A stretch of 64,000 bases of DNA from Burkholderiales bacterium (GTDB lineage Bacteria; Pseudomonadota; Gammaproteobacteria; Burkholderiales; Nitrosomonadaceae). A program made the translations under genes and the position numbers. The stretch spans positions 372,001 to 436,000 of the forward strand of contig JACKLR010000001.1 of the NCBI GenBank assembly GCA_024235795.1. Reading direction: 5' to 3'. The notes under the pieces are model-generated. The model was not told the DNA's origin, made no database searches, and was given only the letters and a program-made list of their open reading frames with translations. This document shows, in pieces, positions 17,661 through 25,412 of the stretch (position 1 is the stretch's first letter; each line of letters opens with the position of its first letter).

Positions 17661-18644
17661 ATGAAAATTAATTCCATTGCGCCAGCTTTATTGCTAGGTA
17701 TCACCGCACTGATCATCGGTCATTTCTTTTCATTAAAAATTGTAGAAGATTCCAAAGCAGTCGCCAGAATTAAATTGGAATCAACCGAGCCATTACTCAT
17801 GGTCAATCGAATCATGAATATTAACGAGTGGAATCCGATTTCGAAAACTGCACAGAAAACAGCGATGGATGAACACGACCGGATAATTGCTCAGGCAAAT
17901 GAGTGGCAGGAAAAAATCGATAGGCATTCGATCATAGTCATGTGGTTGGCGTTTGTACTGATGTCGATCACGGCATTGCTTTATTTGAAGAGCAACTATT
18001 TCAATGCAGCCATGGCCATGGCATTGGCATTTGCGGCACTTTTGTTTTTGCGGATTGGTGTAGACGCCCCGGCAATGGAAATCCAGGTCTATAGTGAAGA
18101 TCTTAATATTTCAATCAAACTTTCCGGCAAAGCCATCTATGAAGATCTCCAGAACGATCGTTATTTAAAACACATTCCATTTCTTGAGTTTTTTAAACAC
18201 AAAGAAATAGGATTCGATCACAAGTTTCATGGCAAAATCTACTATCAATATCAGTCCAAATCGATATTGGAAAGTATTGTGCTTTTATTTAAGGCAAACA
18301 ATCAAGTTGTAGCGCTAGCGCTTTTGTTGTTCTCGGTCATTTTTCCTTTGTTGAAAGTTATTTTCAATATCTGGATCTTGCTGTGGCCCAGGACAGGACA
18401 ATGGGAAGGCTTTTCATCCATTGTATATTACCTTGGCAAATGGAGTATGGCCGATGTGTTTGTAGTTTCGATGTTTCTGGCCTACCTATCTTTCCATAAT
18501 ATGGGACAACAAGGAGTAACCGTGGATTCTCAGGTAAGTATTGGATTTTATTTCTTCTTAGCCTATGTCATCGTATCCATAACTTCTGGTATCCTTACCC
18601 AAAATTGGATAAGGCAATATTATAAATCCAAACAAATGCAATAG
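17661..18644 (+). CDS. PqiA-like (paraquat-inducible protein A family) membrane protein
   Basis: The 327-residue protein starts with a signal or anchor segment (about 8-25), has a charged extracytoplasmic stretch (about 28-90), then hydrophobic segments near 95-130, 215-240, 265-285 and 295-315. The block VIFPLLKVIFNIWILL followed by KWSMADVFVVSMFLAY is the PqiA family signature. PqiA-type proteins are linked to envelope stress and lipid transport between membranes. No partner PqiB or MCE gene is adjacent, so this is a stand-alone member with only one PqiA unit. Confidence 0.8.
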   Translation: MKINSIAPALLLGITALIIGHFFSLKIVEDSKAVARIKLESTEPLLMVNRIMNINEWNPISKTAQKTAMDEHDRIIAQANEWQEKIDRHSIIVMWLAFVLMSITALLYLKSNYFNAAMAMALAFAALLFLRIGVDAPAMEIQVYSEDLNISIKLSGKAIYEDLQNDRYLKHIPFLEFFKHKEIGFDHKFHGKIYYQYQSKSILESIVLLFKANNQVVALALLLFSVIFPLLKVIFNIWILLWPRTGQWEGFSSIVYYLGKWSMADVFVVSMFLAYLSFHNMGQQGVTVDSQVSIGFYFFLAYVIVSITSGILTQNWIRQYYKSKQMQ

Positions 18645-19139
18645 GCATGATTCATTCTACTTTGTCTGTTTGACAAGGCTTCAGCCATACGCAATACCCC
18701 GCATAATAACGCCTTGTTTTATAACAATTATCGATACGATATCACAAAAATACTAAGCAATTCCCAAAACTTTCGTTTCAGAGACTACAGTCTTTGCCAC
18801 AACGATATGATTAACCTGGCTGATGTGTATCTGTATTTGCAGGAGTCATAGGTAAGTTGGAGTTTATGCTGATCATTGCAACAAGTTGGTATACCGGAAA
18901 CATGCCAGCGTGCTTAGACTAAAAACACAATTGCACTATCGATGCTTAAAACAGCAATAAAGCCCGGGTGTACGCTTTGGTTTTATTGGCAAACACTGAA
19001 CGCTAAATATCTTCACATGTATTAGCTGAGACGTATTTAGCTGAAAAGAAGTTAGCTCAAATCTAAACTCTGACGGGTAACAAAAAATGGGCGGCCGTCA
19101 GGTCAGGTCTGAGCTAAAATAATTTAAGGCTTTAAATGT
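18645..19139. other. Intergenic region between convergent PqiA-like gene and rplI
   Basis: 495 bases with no convincing gene. A possible weak stem (ACAAGGC at 18673-18679 with GCCTTGT at 18711-18717, then TTT) could end PqiA-gene transcription, but the 31-base loop makes this uncertain. Confidence 0.5.
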
Positions 19140-19595
19140 CTAAATCTCTGTTTCACCCAATACAGAAACGGTGATTTGTGCTGAAATATCGCCATATAAG
19201 GCAACTTTGATCGGATAATCGCCCACTTGTTTTAATTGACCATGCGGCATACGAACCATCGATTTTTCGATAACAAATCCCTGCTCGTTCAAAGCATCCG
19301 CAATGTTTGCATTAGTTACGGAGCCAAACAATTTACCATCGCTACTCGTTTTTTGTGAAATTTGCAGCATTAACCCTTCTAATCTGTCGGCTAATGCCTG
19401 TGCAGCAGCCTGTGTATCTGCCTGCTTTTTCTCAAGCTCTGCACGTTTTGTTTCAAACTCAGCAATAGCCTGCTCAGTAGCACGTTGCGCTTTTTTTTGA
19501 GGGATTAGATAATTTCTCGCATAACCGCTTTTAACATTGACAATTTCGCCCAATCGCCCCAACTTTGCAATCGTTTCCATTAAAATAATCTGCAT
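19140..19595 (-). CDS. rplI: 50S ribosomal protein L9
   Basis: This 151-residue protein begins MQIILMETIAKLGRLGEIVNVKSGYARNYL, where the L9 N-domain signature (G-x2-G-x4-V-x2-G-Y-x-R-N-[FY]-L) is complete. The central helix (about 40-75, rich in Glu, Ala, Gln and Lys) links to the C-terminal RNA-binding domain (about 80-148, with KLFGSVTNANIADAL). L9 binds 23S rRNA near the L1 stalk. It is the last gene of the rpsF-priB-rpsR-rplI operon, 11 bases after rpsR. Length is normal. Confidence 0.97.
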   Translation of the reverse strand: MQIILMETIAKLGRLGEIVNVKSGYARNYLIPQKKAQRATEQAIAEFETKRAELEKKQADTQAAAQALADRLEGLMLQISQKTSSDGKLFGSVTNANIADALNEQGFVIEKSMVRMPHGQLKQVGDYPIKVALYGDISAQITVSVLGETEI

Positions 19596-19606
19596 TTTTT
19601 TACTCC

Positions 19607-19888
19607 TTAGTGACGATCCGTGTAGGGTAATAACGCAAGAAAACGTGCACGTTCAATGGCCGTGCTGAGCTGTCGCTGATAAAATGCGCGTGTACCTGTT
19701 ATACGTGCGGGAATTATTTTCCCATTCTCACTGATAAAATCCTTTAAAACATCGATATCTTTATAATCGACTGCTTTCACACCTTCAACCGTAAAGCGAC
19801 AAAATTTCTTACGTTTGAATAAAGGGCGGTTAACTCTTTTTTCCCTTTCTTTATCCTTACCATCATTTCGCCTGTTTATACGTGCCAT
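19607..19888 (-). CDS. rpsR: 30S ribosomal protein S18
   Basis: The 93-residue protein contains the S18 core: KKFCRFTVEGVKAVDYKDIDVLKDFISENGKIIPARITGTRAFYQRQLSTAIERARFLALLPYTD. An N-terminal basic extension of about 20 residues (RINRRNDGKDKEREKRVNR) makes it longer than the E. coli protein (75 residues). S18 binds with S6 on the platform of the small subunit, which agrees with rpsF in the same operon. It lies 21 bases after priB. Confidence 0.97.
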   Translation of the reverse strand: MARINRRNDGKDKEREKRVNRPLFKRKKFCRFTVEGVKAVDYKDIDVLKDFISENGKIIPARITGTRAFYQRQLSTAIERARFLALLPYTDRH

Positions 19889-19909
19889 ATTCTCATTTTC
19901 CTATTTTCT

Positions 19910-20206
19910 TTAAATTTTAACGATACTATCAACGTGCAATACCAATTGTTGACTTGCTTGGCTTTTTCTGTTCAGAAACCCCGTTATCTTGACATTACTC
20001 GCTGTTGGCATTTCAGCTATGTTTTTTGCCGTATCCCCCAGTGCCACGGTCAGCAATTCACACTGTATTTGTCTAGTGATATTGGCTACCATCTGGCGCG
20101 ACTGATGTTTGACTACAAAATCAATAACTGGAACACCTGCAGGGGTATACCGTAAAGCCCCATGCCGTATAATTTTTCCACAGATAACCGTCTGGTTGCA
20201 TTCCAC
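19910..20206 (-). CDS. priB: Primosomal replication protein PriB
   Basis: This 98-residue protein is a single OB fold related to single-stranded DNA-binding protein: GKIIRHGALRYTPAGVPVIDFVVKH and CELLTVALGDTAKNI. PriB stabilises PriA on ssDNA during replication restart. Its position between rpsF and rpsR is the conserved location in beta- and gammaproteobacteria and separates it from a general SSB. It starts 7 bases after the rpsF stop, so it is probably co-translated with the ribosomal genes. Confidence 0.94.
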   Translation of the reverse strand: MECNQTVICGKIIRHGALRYTPAGVPVIDFVVKHQSRQMVANITRQIQCELLTVALGDTAKNIAEMPTASNVKITGFLNRKSQASQQLVLHVDSIVKI

Positions 20207-20213
20207 CCGATTT

Positions 20214-20708
20214 TTATGTCGTCGTGTTTGAGGTTACTTCTGATTCAACAGTTTCTTTGGTTTCTTCAGTTTCTTCGGACACACTTAAGCCGGCGTCTTC
20301 TTCGGATACCTCAAGATTTTCAGCTGACACTTCGTTACCCTCATTAGCATCCGCTTTATCAATCGGACCCGCAACTGAATCATCTCTTTCTTTTTGTTGC
20401 ATCATTGGTGAGGACTCAGATACCGGGCCATCCATTCTGATAGTTAAATGGCGTAAAATAGCATCGCTAAATTTAAAAGCATAATCTAGTTCTTTAAGTG
20501 TTTCCTGATCACATTCAATATTCATTAAAACATAATGCGCTTTGTGCACTTTCTGGATAAGATAAGCGAGTTGTCTTCTACCCCAGTCTTCAAGTCGGTG
20601 AATTTTACCTTTTCTTGCAGTTACTATAGTGCGATAACGTTCTATCATCGCAGGGACCTGTTCACTTTGATCAGGATGCACTATAAAAACAATTTCATAA
20701 TGTCGCAT
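20214..20708 (-). CDS. rpsF: 30S ribosomal protein S6 with long acidic tail
   Basis: Residues 1-95 are a standard S6: MRHYEIVFIVHPDQSEQVPAMIERY, GKIHRLEDWGRRQLAYLI and KDSDAILRHL-type sheet residues. The remaining 70 residues are low-complexity and acidic, dominated by Glu, Ser, Val and Thr (for example SEEDAGLSVSEETEETKETVESE). E. coli S6 has 131-135 residues and carries a short Glu tail added to by RimK; here a long Glu- and Ser-rich tail is gene-encoded. First gene of the operon, about 70 bases after a good sigma-70 promoter. Confidence 0.95.
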   Translation of the reverse strand: MRHYEIVFIVHPDQSEQVPAMIERYRTIVTARKGKIHRLEDWGRRQLAYLIQKVHKAHYVLMNIECDQETLKELDYAFKFSDAILRHLTIRMDGPVSESSPMMQQKERDDSVAGPIDKADANEGNEVSAENLEVSEEDAGLSVSEETEETKETVESEVTSNTTT

Positions 20709-20782
20709 AATATCTTTTACTATTCCTTATGGGTGAAGCCTTCCATTAAACACATGGTAAGACAAGGGTTTAAAAAGCCTGA

Positions 20783-20811
20783 ATTTTACTGAATTAAGAC
20801 AATAACATCAA
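20783..20811 (-). promoter_or_regulatory. Sigma-70-type promoter of the rpsF operon
   Basis: On the minus strand TTGATG, a 17-base spacer, then TAAAAT. Transcription would start near 20776, about 68 bases before rpsF. Four and five of six bases match consensus with ideal spacing. Confidence 0.65.
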
Positions 20812-21022
20812 ATAATCTTCTCTGTTTCGATCCAAATCAGATTGCTTAACGCCTATGATACCTATTAGATACTAATACCTTTTGTTTTTAAATTTTTCAA
20901 TATTGCTTAGAATCAACACCATAAATACCGATTGAACTGTTAAAATCTGGGTATTCAGGCATACTTCAGATGCTGATTGTAATTAACACAAAAATATACT
21001 TATAAACATAACGTTACATAAC
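20812..21022. other. Intergenic spacer between divergent rpsF and trpG
   Basis: AT-rich spacer that should hold the trpG promoter. I see no Trp-rich leader peptide and no clear attenuator hairpin before trpG. Confidence 0.5.
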
Positions 21023-21595
21023 ATGTTATTAATGATTGATAATTATGACTCCTTCACATATAACTTGGTACAATACTTTGCGGAACTTGGTGAAGACGTT
21101 GTCGTATACCGTAATGACGAAATTACGCTAAAGAAGATTTCTCAATTGACTCCTGACCGCATTGTTATCTCTCCCGGGCCCTGTACACCGAATGAAGCAG
21201 GCATTTCTTTATCAGCTATTCAACAATTCAGTGAAAAAATACCTGTGCTGGGTGTTTGCCTGGGTCATCAAAGTATTGGCCAGGCATTTGGTGGAAAAAT
21301 TATCCATGCAAAAACACTCATGCACGGCAAAACCTCACTGATTTATCATAACAATAAAGGCGTGTTTCATGGTTTGCCCAATCCCTTCACCGCAACCCGC
21401 TACCATTCATTAGTCATAGACCGGACCACACTGCCGGATTGCCTGGAGATAACCGCGTGGACCAAAGATGGCGAGATTATGGGGATAAAACACAAAACCT
21501 TGCTCATTGAAGGTATTCAATTCCACCCTGAATCTGTACTGAGCGAACATGGACATGACATGCTGAGAAATTTTTTAACTGAAACGCAACATTGA
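21023..21595 (+). CDS. trpG: Anthranilate synthase component II (glutamine amidotransferase)
   Basis: The 190-residue class I amidotransferase has DNYDSFTYNLVQY at the start, the nucleophile loop GVCLGHQSIGQAFGG (Cys near residue 79) and the His-Glu pair in QFHPES near 170. It supplies ammonia from glutamine to TrpE; in many bacteria the same subunit also serves PabB. It lies 12 bases before trpD, and trpD lies 21 bases before trpC, forming trpGDC. No trpE or pabB lies nearby. Assignment as TrpG rather than PabA rests on the trpD/trpC context. Confidence 0.95.
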   Translation: MLLMIDNYDSFTYNLVQYFAELGEDVVVYRNDEITLKKISQLTPDRIVISPGPCTPNEAGISLSAIQQFSEKIPVLGVCLGHQSIGQAFGGKIIHAKTLMHGKTSLIYHNNKGVFHGLPNPFTATRYHSLVIDRTTLPDCLEITAWTKDGEIMGIKHKTLLIEGIQFHPESVLSEHGHDMLRNFLTETQH

Positions 21596-21607
21596 TCATC
21601 CCATTTT

Positions 21608-22630
21608 ATGAAACCGCAAGAAGCATTAAGCCGAATCATCAATCATGAAGAAATTTATCACGACGACATGGTGTCACTCATGCGTCAGATCATGCAAGGA
21701 AAAGTTTCACCTATTCTGATTTCCGCCATTATCACGGGCTTGCGGGTCAAAAAAGAAACCATTGGTGAAATTGCTGCTGCCGCAGCAGTCATGCGCGAAT
21801 TTGCAACCCCGGTTAAAGTAGTCGACAGTGATCGTCTAATTGACACCTGCGGAACAGGTGGCGATGCAACCCATACTTTTAACATTTCTACCGCAGCAGC
21901 TTTTGTCAGCGCAGCTGCCGGCGTCCGTGTAGCAAAACACGGTGGACGCTCGGTTTCCAGCAAATCCGGCAGTGCTGACGTCCTTGAAACACTTGGCGTC
22001 AACTTAAATCAGACACCAGCACAAGTCGCCGAAAGTATCAGTAAGATCGGCGTGGGTTTTATGTTTGCACCCAATTATCATAGTGCCATGAAATATGCTG
22101 CCCCGGTTCGGCGTGAGCTGGGCATCAAGACCATTTTCAACATCCTCGGCCCACTGACCAATCCAGCAGGGGCCAAAAACCAGGTTTTGGGTGTGTTTGA
22201 CGCCAAACTGGTCTCAAAGCTCGCGCATGTCTTGCAGCAGCTCGGCAGCGAGCATGTCATGATTGTCAACGGCATTGATGGCCTGGATGAAATCACGATC
22301 AGTGGAGAAACTCGTGTCGGAGAACTGAAACAAGGACAGGTAACCGAATATACAGTCAAACCGGAAGATTTCGGTTTACAGTCTGCTCCCATCGCATCGA
22401 TACAAGTCAGCGACAGCGATCAGGCAAAAGCAATGCTGGTTTCTGTACTGGAAAACAAAAAAGGGGCGGCACGCGATATCGTCTTATTGAATGCCGGCGC
22501 AGCTATTTACGTCTCCGGCATATCGGACTCACTTGCAGGCGGTGTCCAGGCCGCGCAACGCGCAATTGAAAGTGGCGCCGCTTTACAAAAACTGCATGAA
22601 CTTATTGCATTTTCCAACCAAGACCGATAA
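21608..22630 (+). CDS. trpD: Anthranilate phosphoribosyltransferase
   Basis: This 340-residue protein has the glycosyltransferase family 3 layout. An N-terminal helical domain is followed by the PRPP-binding loop DTCGTGGD near residues 79-86, NISTAAAFVSAAAGVRVAKHGGRSVSSKSGSADVLE-type residues after it, and HSAMKYAAPVRRELGIKTIFN around 160. It transfers phosphoribose to anthranilate, the second step of tryptophan synthesis. Length is normal (E. coli-type stand-alone TrpD about 335-345). Confidence 0.97.
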   Translation: MKPQEALSRIINHEEIYHDDMVSLMRQIMQGKVSPILISAIITGLRVKKETIGEIAAAAAVMREFATPVKVVDSDRLIDTCGTGGDATHTFNISTAAAFVSAAAGVRVAKHGGRSVSSKSGSADVLETLGVNLNQTPAQVAESISKIGVGFMFAPNYHSAMKYAAPVRRELGIKTIFNILGPLTNPAGAKNQVLGVFDAKLVSKLAHVLQQLGSEHVMIVNGIDGLDEITISGETRVGELKQGQVTEYTVKPEDFGLQSAPIASIQVSDSDQAKAMLVSVLENKKGAARDIVLLNAGAAIYVSGISDSLAGGVQAAQRAIESGAALQKLHELIAFSNQDR

Positions 22631-22651
22631 CAGGTTAATCAAAGAAACAGC

Positions 22652-23512
22652 ATGTCAGATATTCTAAAAAAGATACTCACCACTAAAGTTCAGGAAATAG
22701 CAACCGCCAAAGCTGAAAAGCCATTTACAGAATTAATGGCTGAAGCAAAATCTGCAACACCCGCCCGCGATTTCGTCGCCGCCATTCAAAACAAGTTAAC
22801 CGCCGGGCAAGCAGCCGTTATTGCAGAAATCAAACAGGCCAGTCCAAGTAAAGGGGTTTTACGTGGCCCCAAAGCAGAACATGCATCACATTTGAGTTTC
22901 AATCCATCCGAAATTGCCGCATCTTATGAAAAATATGGCGCTGCGTGCTTATCCGTTCTAACCGACCGCCAATATTTCATGGGTAGTCCGGAGTACTTGC
23001 AACAAGCTCGCGAAGCCTGTGATCTGCCGGTCATCCGTAAAGACTTCATTATAGATGAATACCAGGTCGCAGAAGCGCGCGCAATGGGCGCGGACTGTAT
23101 TTTACTGATTGTTGCCGCTTTTAGGTTGGAAAATGATTTTGGTGCAGTAACTCCAGATCAAGACCCGCTCGAGCAAATGCGCATTCTTGAAGCACAAGCA
23201 TACGAACTTGGCATGTCGGTACTGGTAGAAGTTCACGATGCCGATGAACTAGCACTGGCTCTCCAATTAAAAACACCCTTGGTCGGCATTAACAATCGCA
23301 ATCTGCGCACTTTTGAAACAACCTTGGACACAACCTTGCAACTCCTGAGTAAAATACCCGACGAGTGTATTGTAGTCACTGAAAGTGGCATTCACACCCC
23401 TGAAGATGTTGCACTAATGCGTCAAAATAATGTCAACACTTTTCTGGTCGGCGAAGCCTTTATGCGGGCTGAAGACCCAGGCATTGAGCTAGCAAGATTA
23501 TTTGTTAATTAA
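22652..23512 (+). CDS. trpC: Indole-3-glycerol phosphate synthase
   Basis: The 286-residue TIM-barrel enzyme has AVIAEIKQASPSKGVLR (catalytic Lys in IKQASPSKG), VIRKDFIIDEYQ, GADCILLIVAA, LVEVHDADEL, GINNRNLRTFE and VTESGI. It ring-closes carboxyphenylamino-deoxyribulose phosphate to indole glycerol phosphate. It is mono-functional: there is no TrpF domain. It is about 20 residues longer than usual, through a short insertion around residue 70-75 (GPKAEHASHLSFNPS) and one near 160 (GAVTPDQDPLEQ). Last gene of trpGDC. Confidence 0.96.
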   Translation: MSDILKKILTTKVQEIATAKAEKPFTELMAEAKSATPARDFVAAIQNKLTAGQAAVIAEIKQASPSKGVLRGPKAEHASHLSFNPSEIAASYEKYGAACLSVLTDRQYFMGSPEYLQQAREACDLPVIRKDFIIDEYQVAEARAMGADCILLIVAAFRLENDFGAVTPDQDPLEQMRILEAQAYELGMSVLVEVHDADELALALQLKTPLVGINNRNLRTFETTLDTTLQLLSKIPDECIVVTESGIHTPEDVALMRQNNVNTFLVGEAFMRAEDPGIELARLFVN

Positions 23513-23973
23513 TCCTAATAAATATTTAAACAATCTATTAATTTCAATAAGTTAATTCAATAAAACGAATTCAATGACTAAGTGACTAAGCTGCATGCTA
23601 GTTATTCAGTGCAAGAAAATTATTTGTGAATTGATCGATTTTAAAAAGCTGTCACTACGGCTTAAGCTAACAGGTGGCATAGTAATCTGAAATACGCCTG
23701 CGTATTGTTACAGCCGACCAACAATCAACATTATTTTTCCCTTATCACTTCGTTAGCTTTTTACCGAAAAAAACCTAATCACCTAAAATCACAACTGACA
23801 ATCTAGTCGTGATTTTTCACAAGTTGTTGTGTATCATTGAATACAAAGTGCTACAGGTCTTTAGATGCCGTGATGTAATATACGGTAACACAGGATCCAA
23901 ACTACAAACCCTAAAGGCATACTGAATGATTTATAAACAACAAGAGAAAAAAACAGTTATATAAGGAAAATCC
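23513..23973. other. Intergenic region downstream of trpC
   Basis: 461 AT-rich bases with no supported gene. A 16-base dyad, AATACGC-CT-GCGTATT, lies at 23691-23706, flanked by GTAA and TTAC. It is neither followed by a T-run nor close to a start codon, so its role is unclear. Confidence 0.45.
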
Positions 23974-24420
23974 ATGGGTGCTATCTTTTTTTATATTTTT
24001 ATTTATTTTGTTAGTTATTACGGGTCGGCTATTTTCAATATGTTCACAGTCCGTCCTTTAATTACTAACCGTTTCATGGCGGCATTAGTGCCCGTCGTAG
24101 TTGTTGCAATCATGCACGCATACATGATCGTAACCAAACCACCACCATCATCGCAGGATATTACCGTTGAATCAGCGATATTCACTTATGTGATTATGCC
24201 GGTAATCATTGTGACTCTCGGCGCCATTTACTTCATGTGGAACACCCGTAAAGAGGAGGAAGAAGCGGAGGAAACAGCGCGTAGAGCAATAGAAGATGCT
24301 GATGAAAATGAATTGGATGATGATGAAAAAGCAACGGATACGTCTGTTGAAAAAACTGTATCTGCAGACGCCACTGATCCTGATGTCGCAAAAGATAAAA
24401 ACAAAGATTCAGATTCTTAA
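23974..24420 (+). CDS. Small membrane protein with long acidic cytoplasmic tail, unknown function
   Basis: This 148-residue protein has three likely membrane segments (about 3-20, 31-50 and 66-88) and then a highly charged tail (about 90-148), with EEEEAEETARR and repeated Asp/Glu. I do not recognise a family; the first 90 residues contain the run ALVPVVVVAIMHAYMIV. The tail resembles the acidic extensions seen on other proteins of this window. The start follows AAGGAA with an 8-base spacer. It is transcribed alone between trpC and a strong terminator. Confidence 0.75.
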   Translation: MGAIFFYIFIYFVSYYGSAIFNMFTVRPLITNRFMAALVPVVVVAIMHAYMIVTKPPPSSQDITVESAIFTYVIMPVIIVTLGAIYFMWNTRKEEEEAEETARRAIEDADENELDDDEKATDTSVEKTVSADATDPDVAKDKNKDSDS

Positions 24421-24475
24421 CGTTAACGACTAACGCACACCGAAGTTCTTCTGAGTCATCAAGTTTTATTTATTT

Positions 24476-24526
24476 TTAAGGCCTTATCTGCCACCCTAAA
24501 GAGCAGAATAAGGCCTTAATATTTTT
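24476..24526 (+). terminator. Strong intrinsic terminator
   Basis: Long hairpin TTAAGGCCTTATCTGC paired with GCAGAATAAGGCCTTAA (one bulged base, 11-base loop), then ATATTTTTAGT. It ends the membrane-protein gene, and with flanking A and T runs could also act on the convergent CADD gene. Confidence 0.85.
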
Positions 24527-24568
24527 AGTCTTTCTTGTCGAATACACTGACTTTTAACAGACTATCCA

Positions 24569-25321
24569 TTAGTGCATAGTTGCAGTTTCTTTGGGTGCTT
24601 CACATGTCAAGTTTGCACAGTAGGTCTCATGTACACCATCAAGGAAACTCCAGAGTGCGTCGCAGGCTTCACGTGTTGCTGCGAGTACTTCTTCCTGTTT
24701 TTCTGGCGTATCAGCAAAACGTTCGATGATATTCCATTCAGCCTGAGAATGATAAACATCTGCTTTTTGATGAACTGAGAAAAACTCATAGTCTTTTGGA
24801 TCGGTCATGCCATAAAATTTCGCCAGACCTTCAATTTTGACTGCAGCGACTTCTGGAACCTGTGATTCAAATGCATGCAATGCGGCAAGTCCAGCATAAA
24901 ATGGGCGATTCAGGCAGATATCTCTGAAGGTATCAACCAGTTTTTCAGTGTTTGGCAGCGCTTTGGCTTGCGCCAGGCTTTTATCATCGGCACCCAGCGC
25001 AAAGGCAAAAGCTTTCCACAAAGCCGGATGATTGGTATCGCCGTGTTCTTCATCGATCAGATTTTTCAGGACTTCCTGACGCACACTGATGTCACCTGAG
25101 TTTGTTTCGGTACTGAAATGCGGTGTATTAAAGTGCACGGCACTCAAATACGTCGGTTCTGCCAGTACATTATAAAAATACTGTTCAGCGTAATGGCGCA
25201 ATTGCGCTTTGGTCAGCTTGCCTTCAGTCCAGGCAACGTAAAAAGGATGCTTGAGCAGGTGTCTTGTGTTGATGGTATCGCTTACTCTTTGTTTGAAAAG
25301 ATTACGGGTTGTCATAGTCAT
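24569..25321 (-). CDS. CADD-family diiron protein, probable self-sacrificing p-aminobenzoate synthase
   Basis: The 250-residue heme-oxygenase-fold protein belongs to the CADD/PqqC-like family. Aligned by eye to Chlamydia trachomatis CADD, all expected metal ligands are present: E91, H98, E152, H184, D188 and H191 (C. trachomatis E81, H88, E142, H174, D178, H181). K162 and the sacrificial tyrosine (Y28 in HPFYVAW) are also present. CADD makes p-aminobenzoate for folate from its own tyrosine in a single-turnover oxygen-dependent reaction, and a Nitrosomonas europaea homologue is known to replace the pabABC route. The 18 residues at the C-terminus (with two Cys) are poorly conserved. It lies downstream of metE, 91 bases away. 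Confidence 0.88.
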   Translation of the reverse strand: MTMTTRNLFKQRVSDTINTRHLLKHPFYVAWTEGKLTKAQLRHYAEQYFYNVLAEPTYLSAVHFNTPHFSTETNSGDISVRQEVLKNLIDEEHGDTNHPALWKAFAFALGADDKSLAQAKALPNTEKLVDTFRDICLNRPFYAGLAALHAFESQVPEVAAVKIEGLAKFYGMTDPKDYEFFSVHQKADVYHSQAEWNIIERFADTPEKQEEVLAATREACDALWSFLDGVHETYCANLTCEAPKETATMH

Positions 25322-25412
25322 ATTTCCTTTTTCATTAAACGTATTTTTACCTTTTTCTTATTCCCAGGTCCGTCGGTGCATATCATCGCTAAATAATACC
25401 GGCAAGTCAAAT

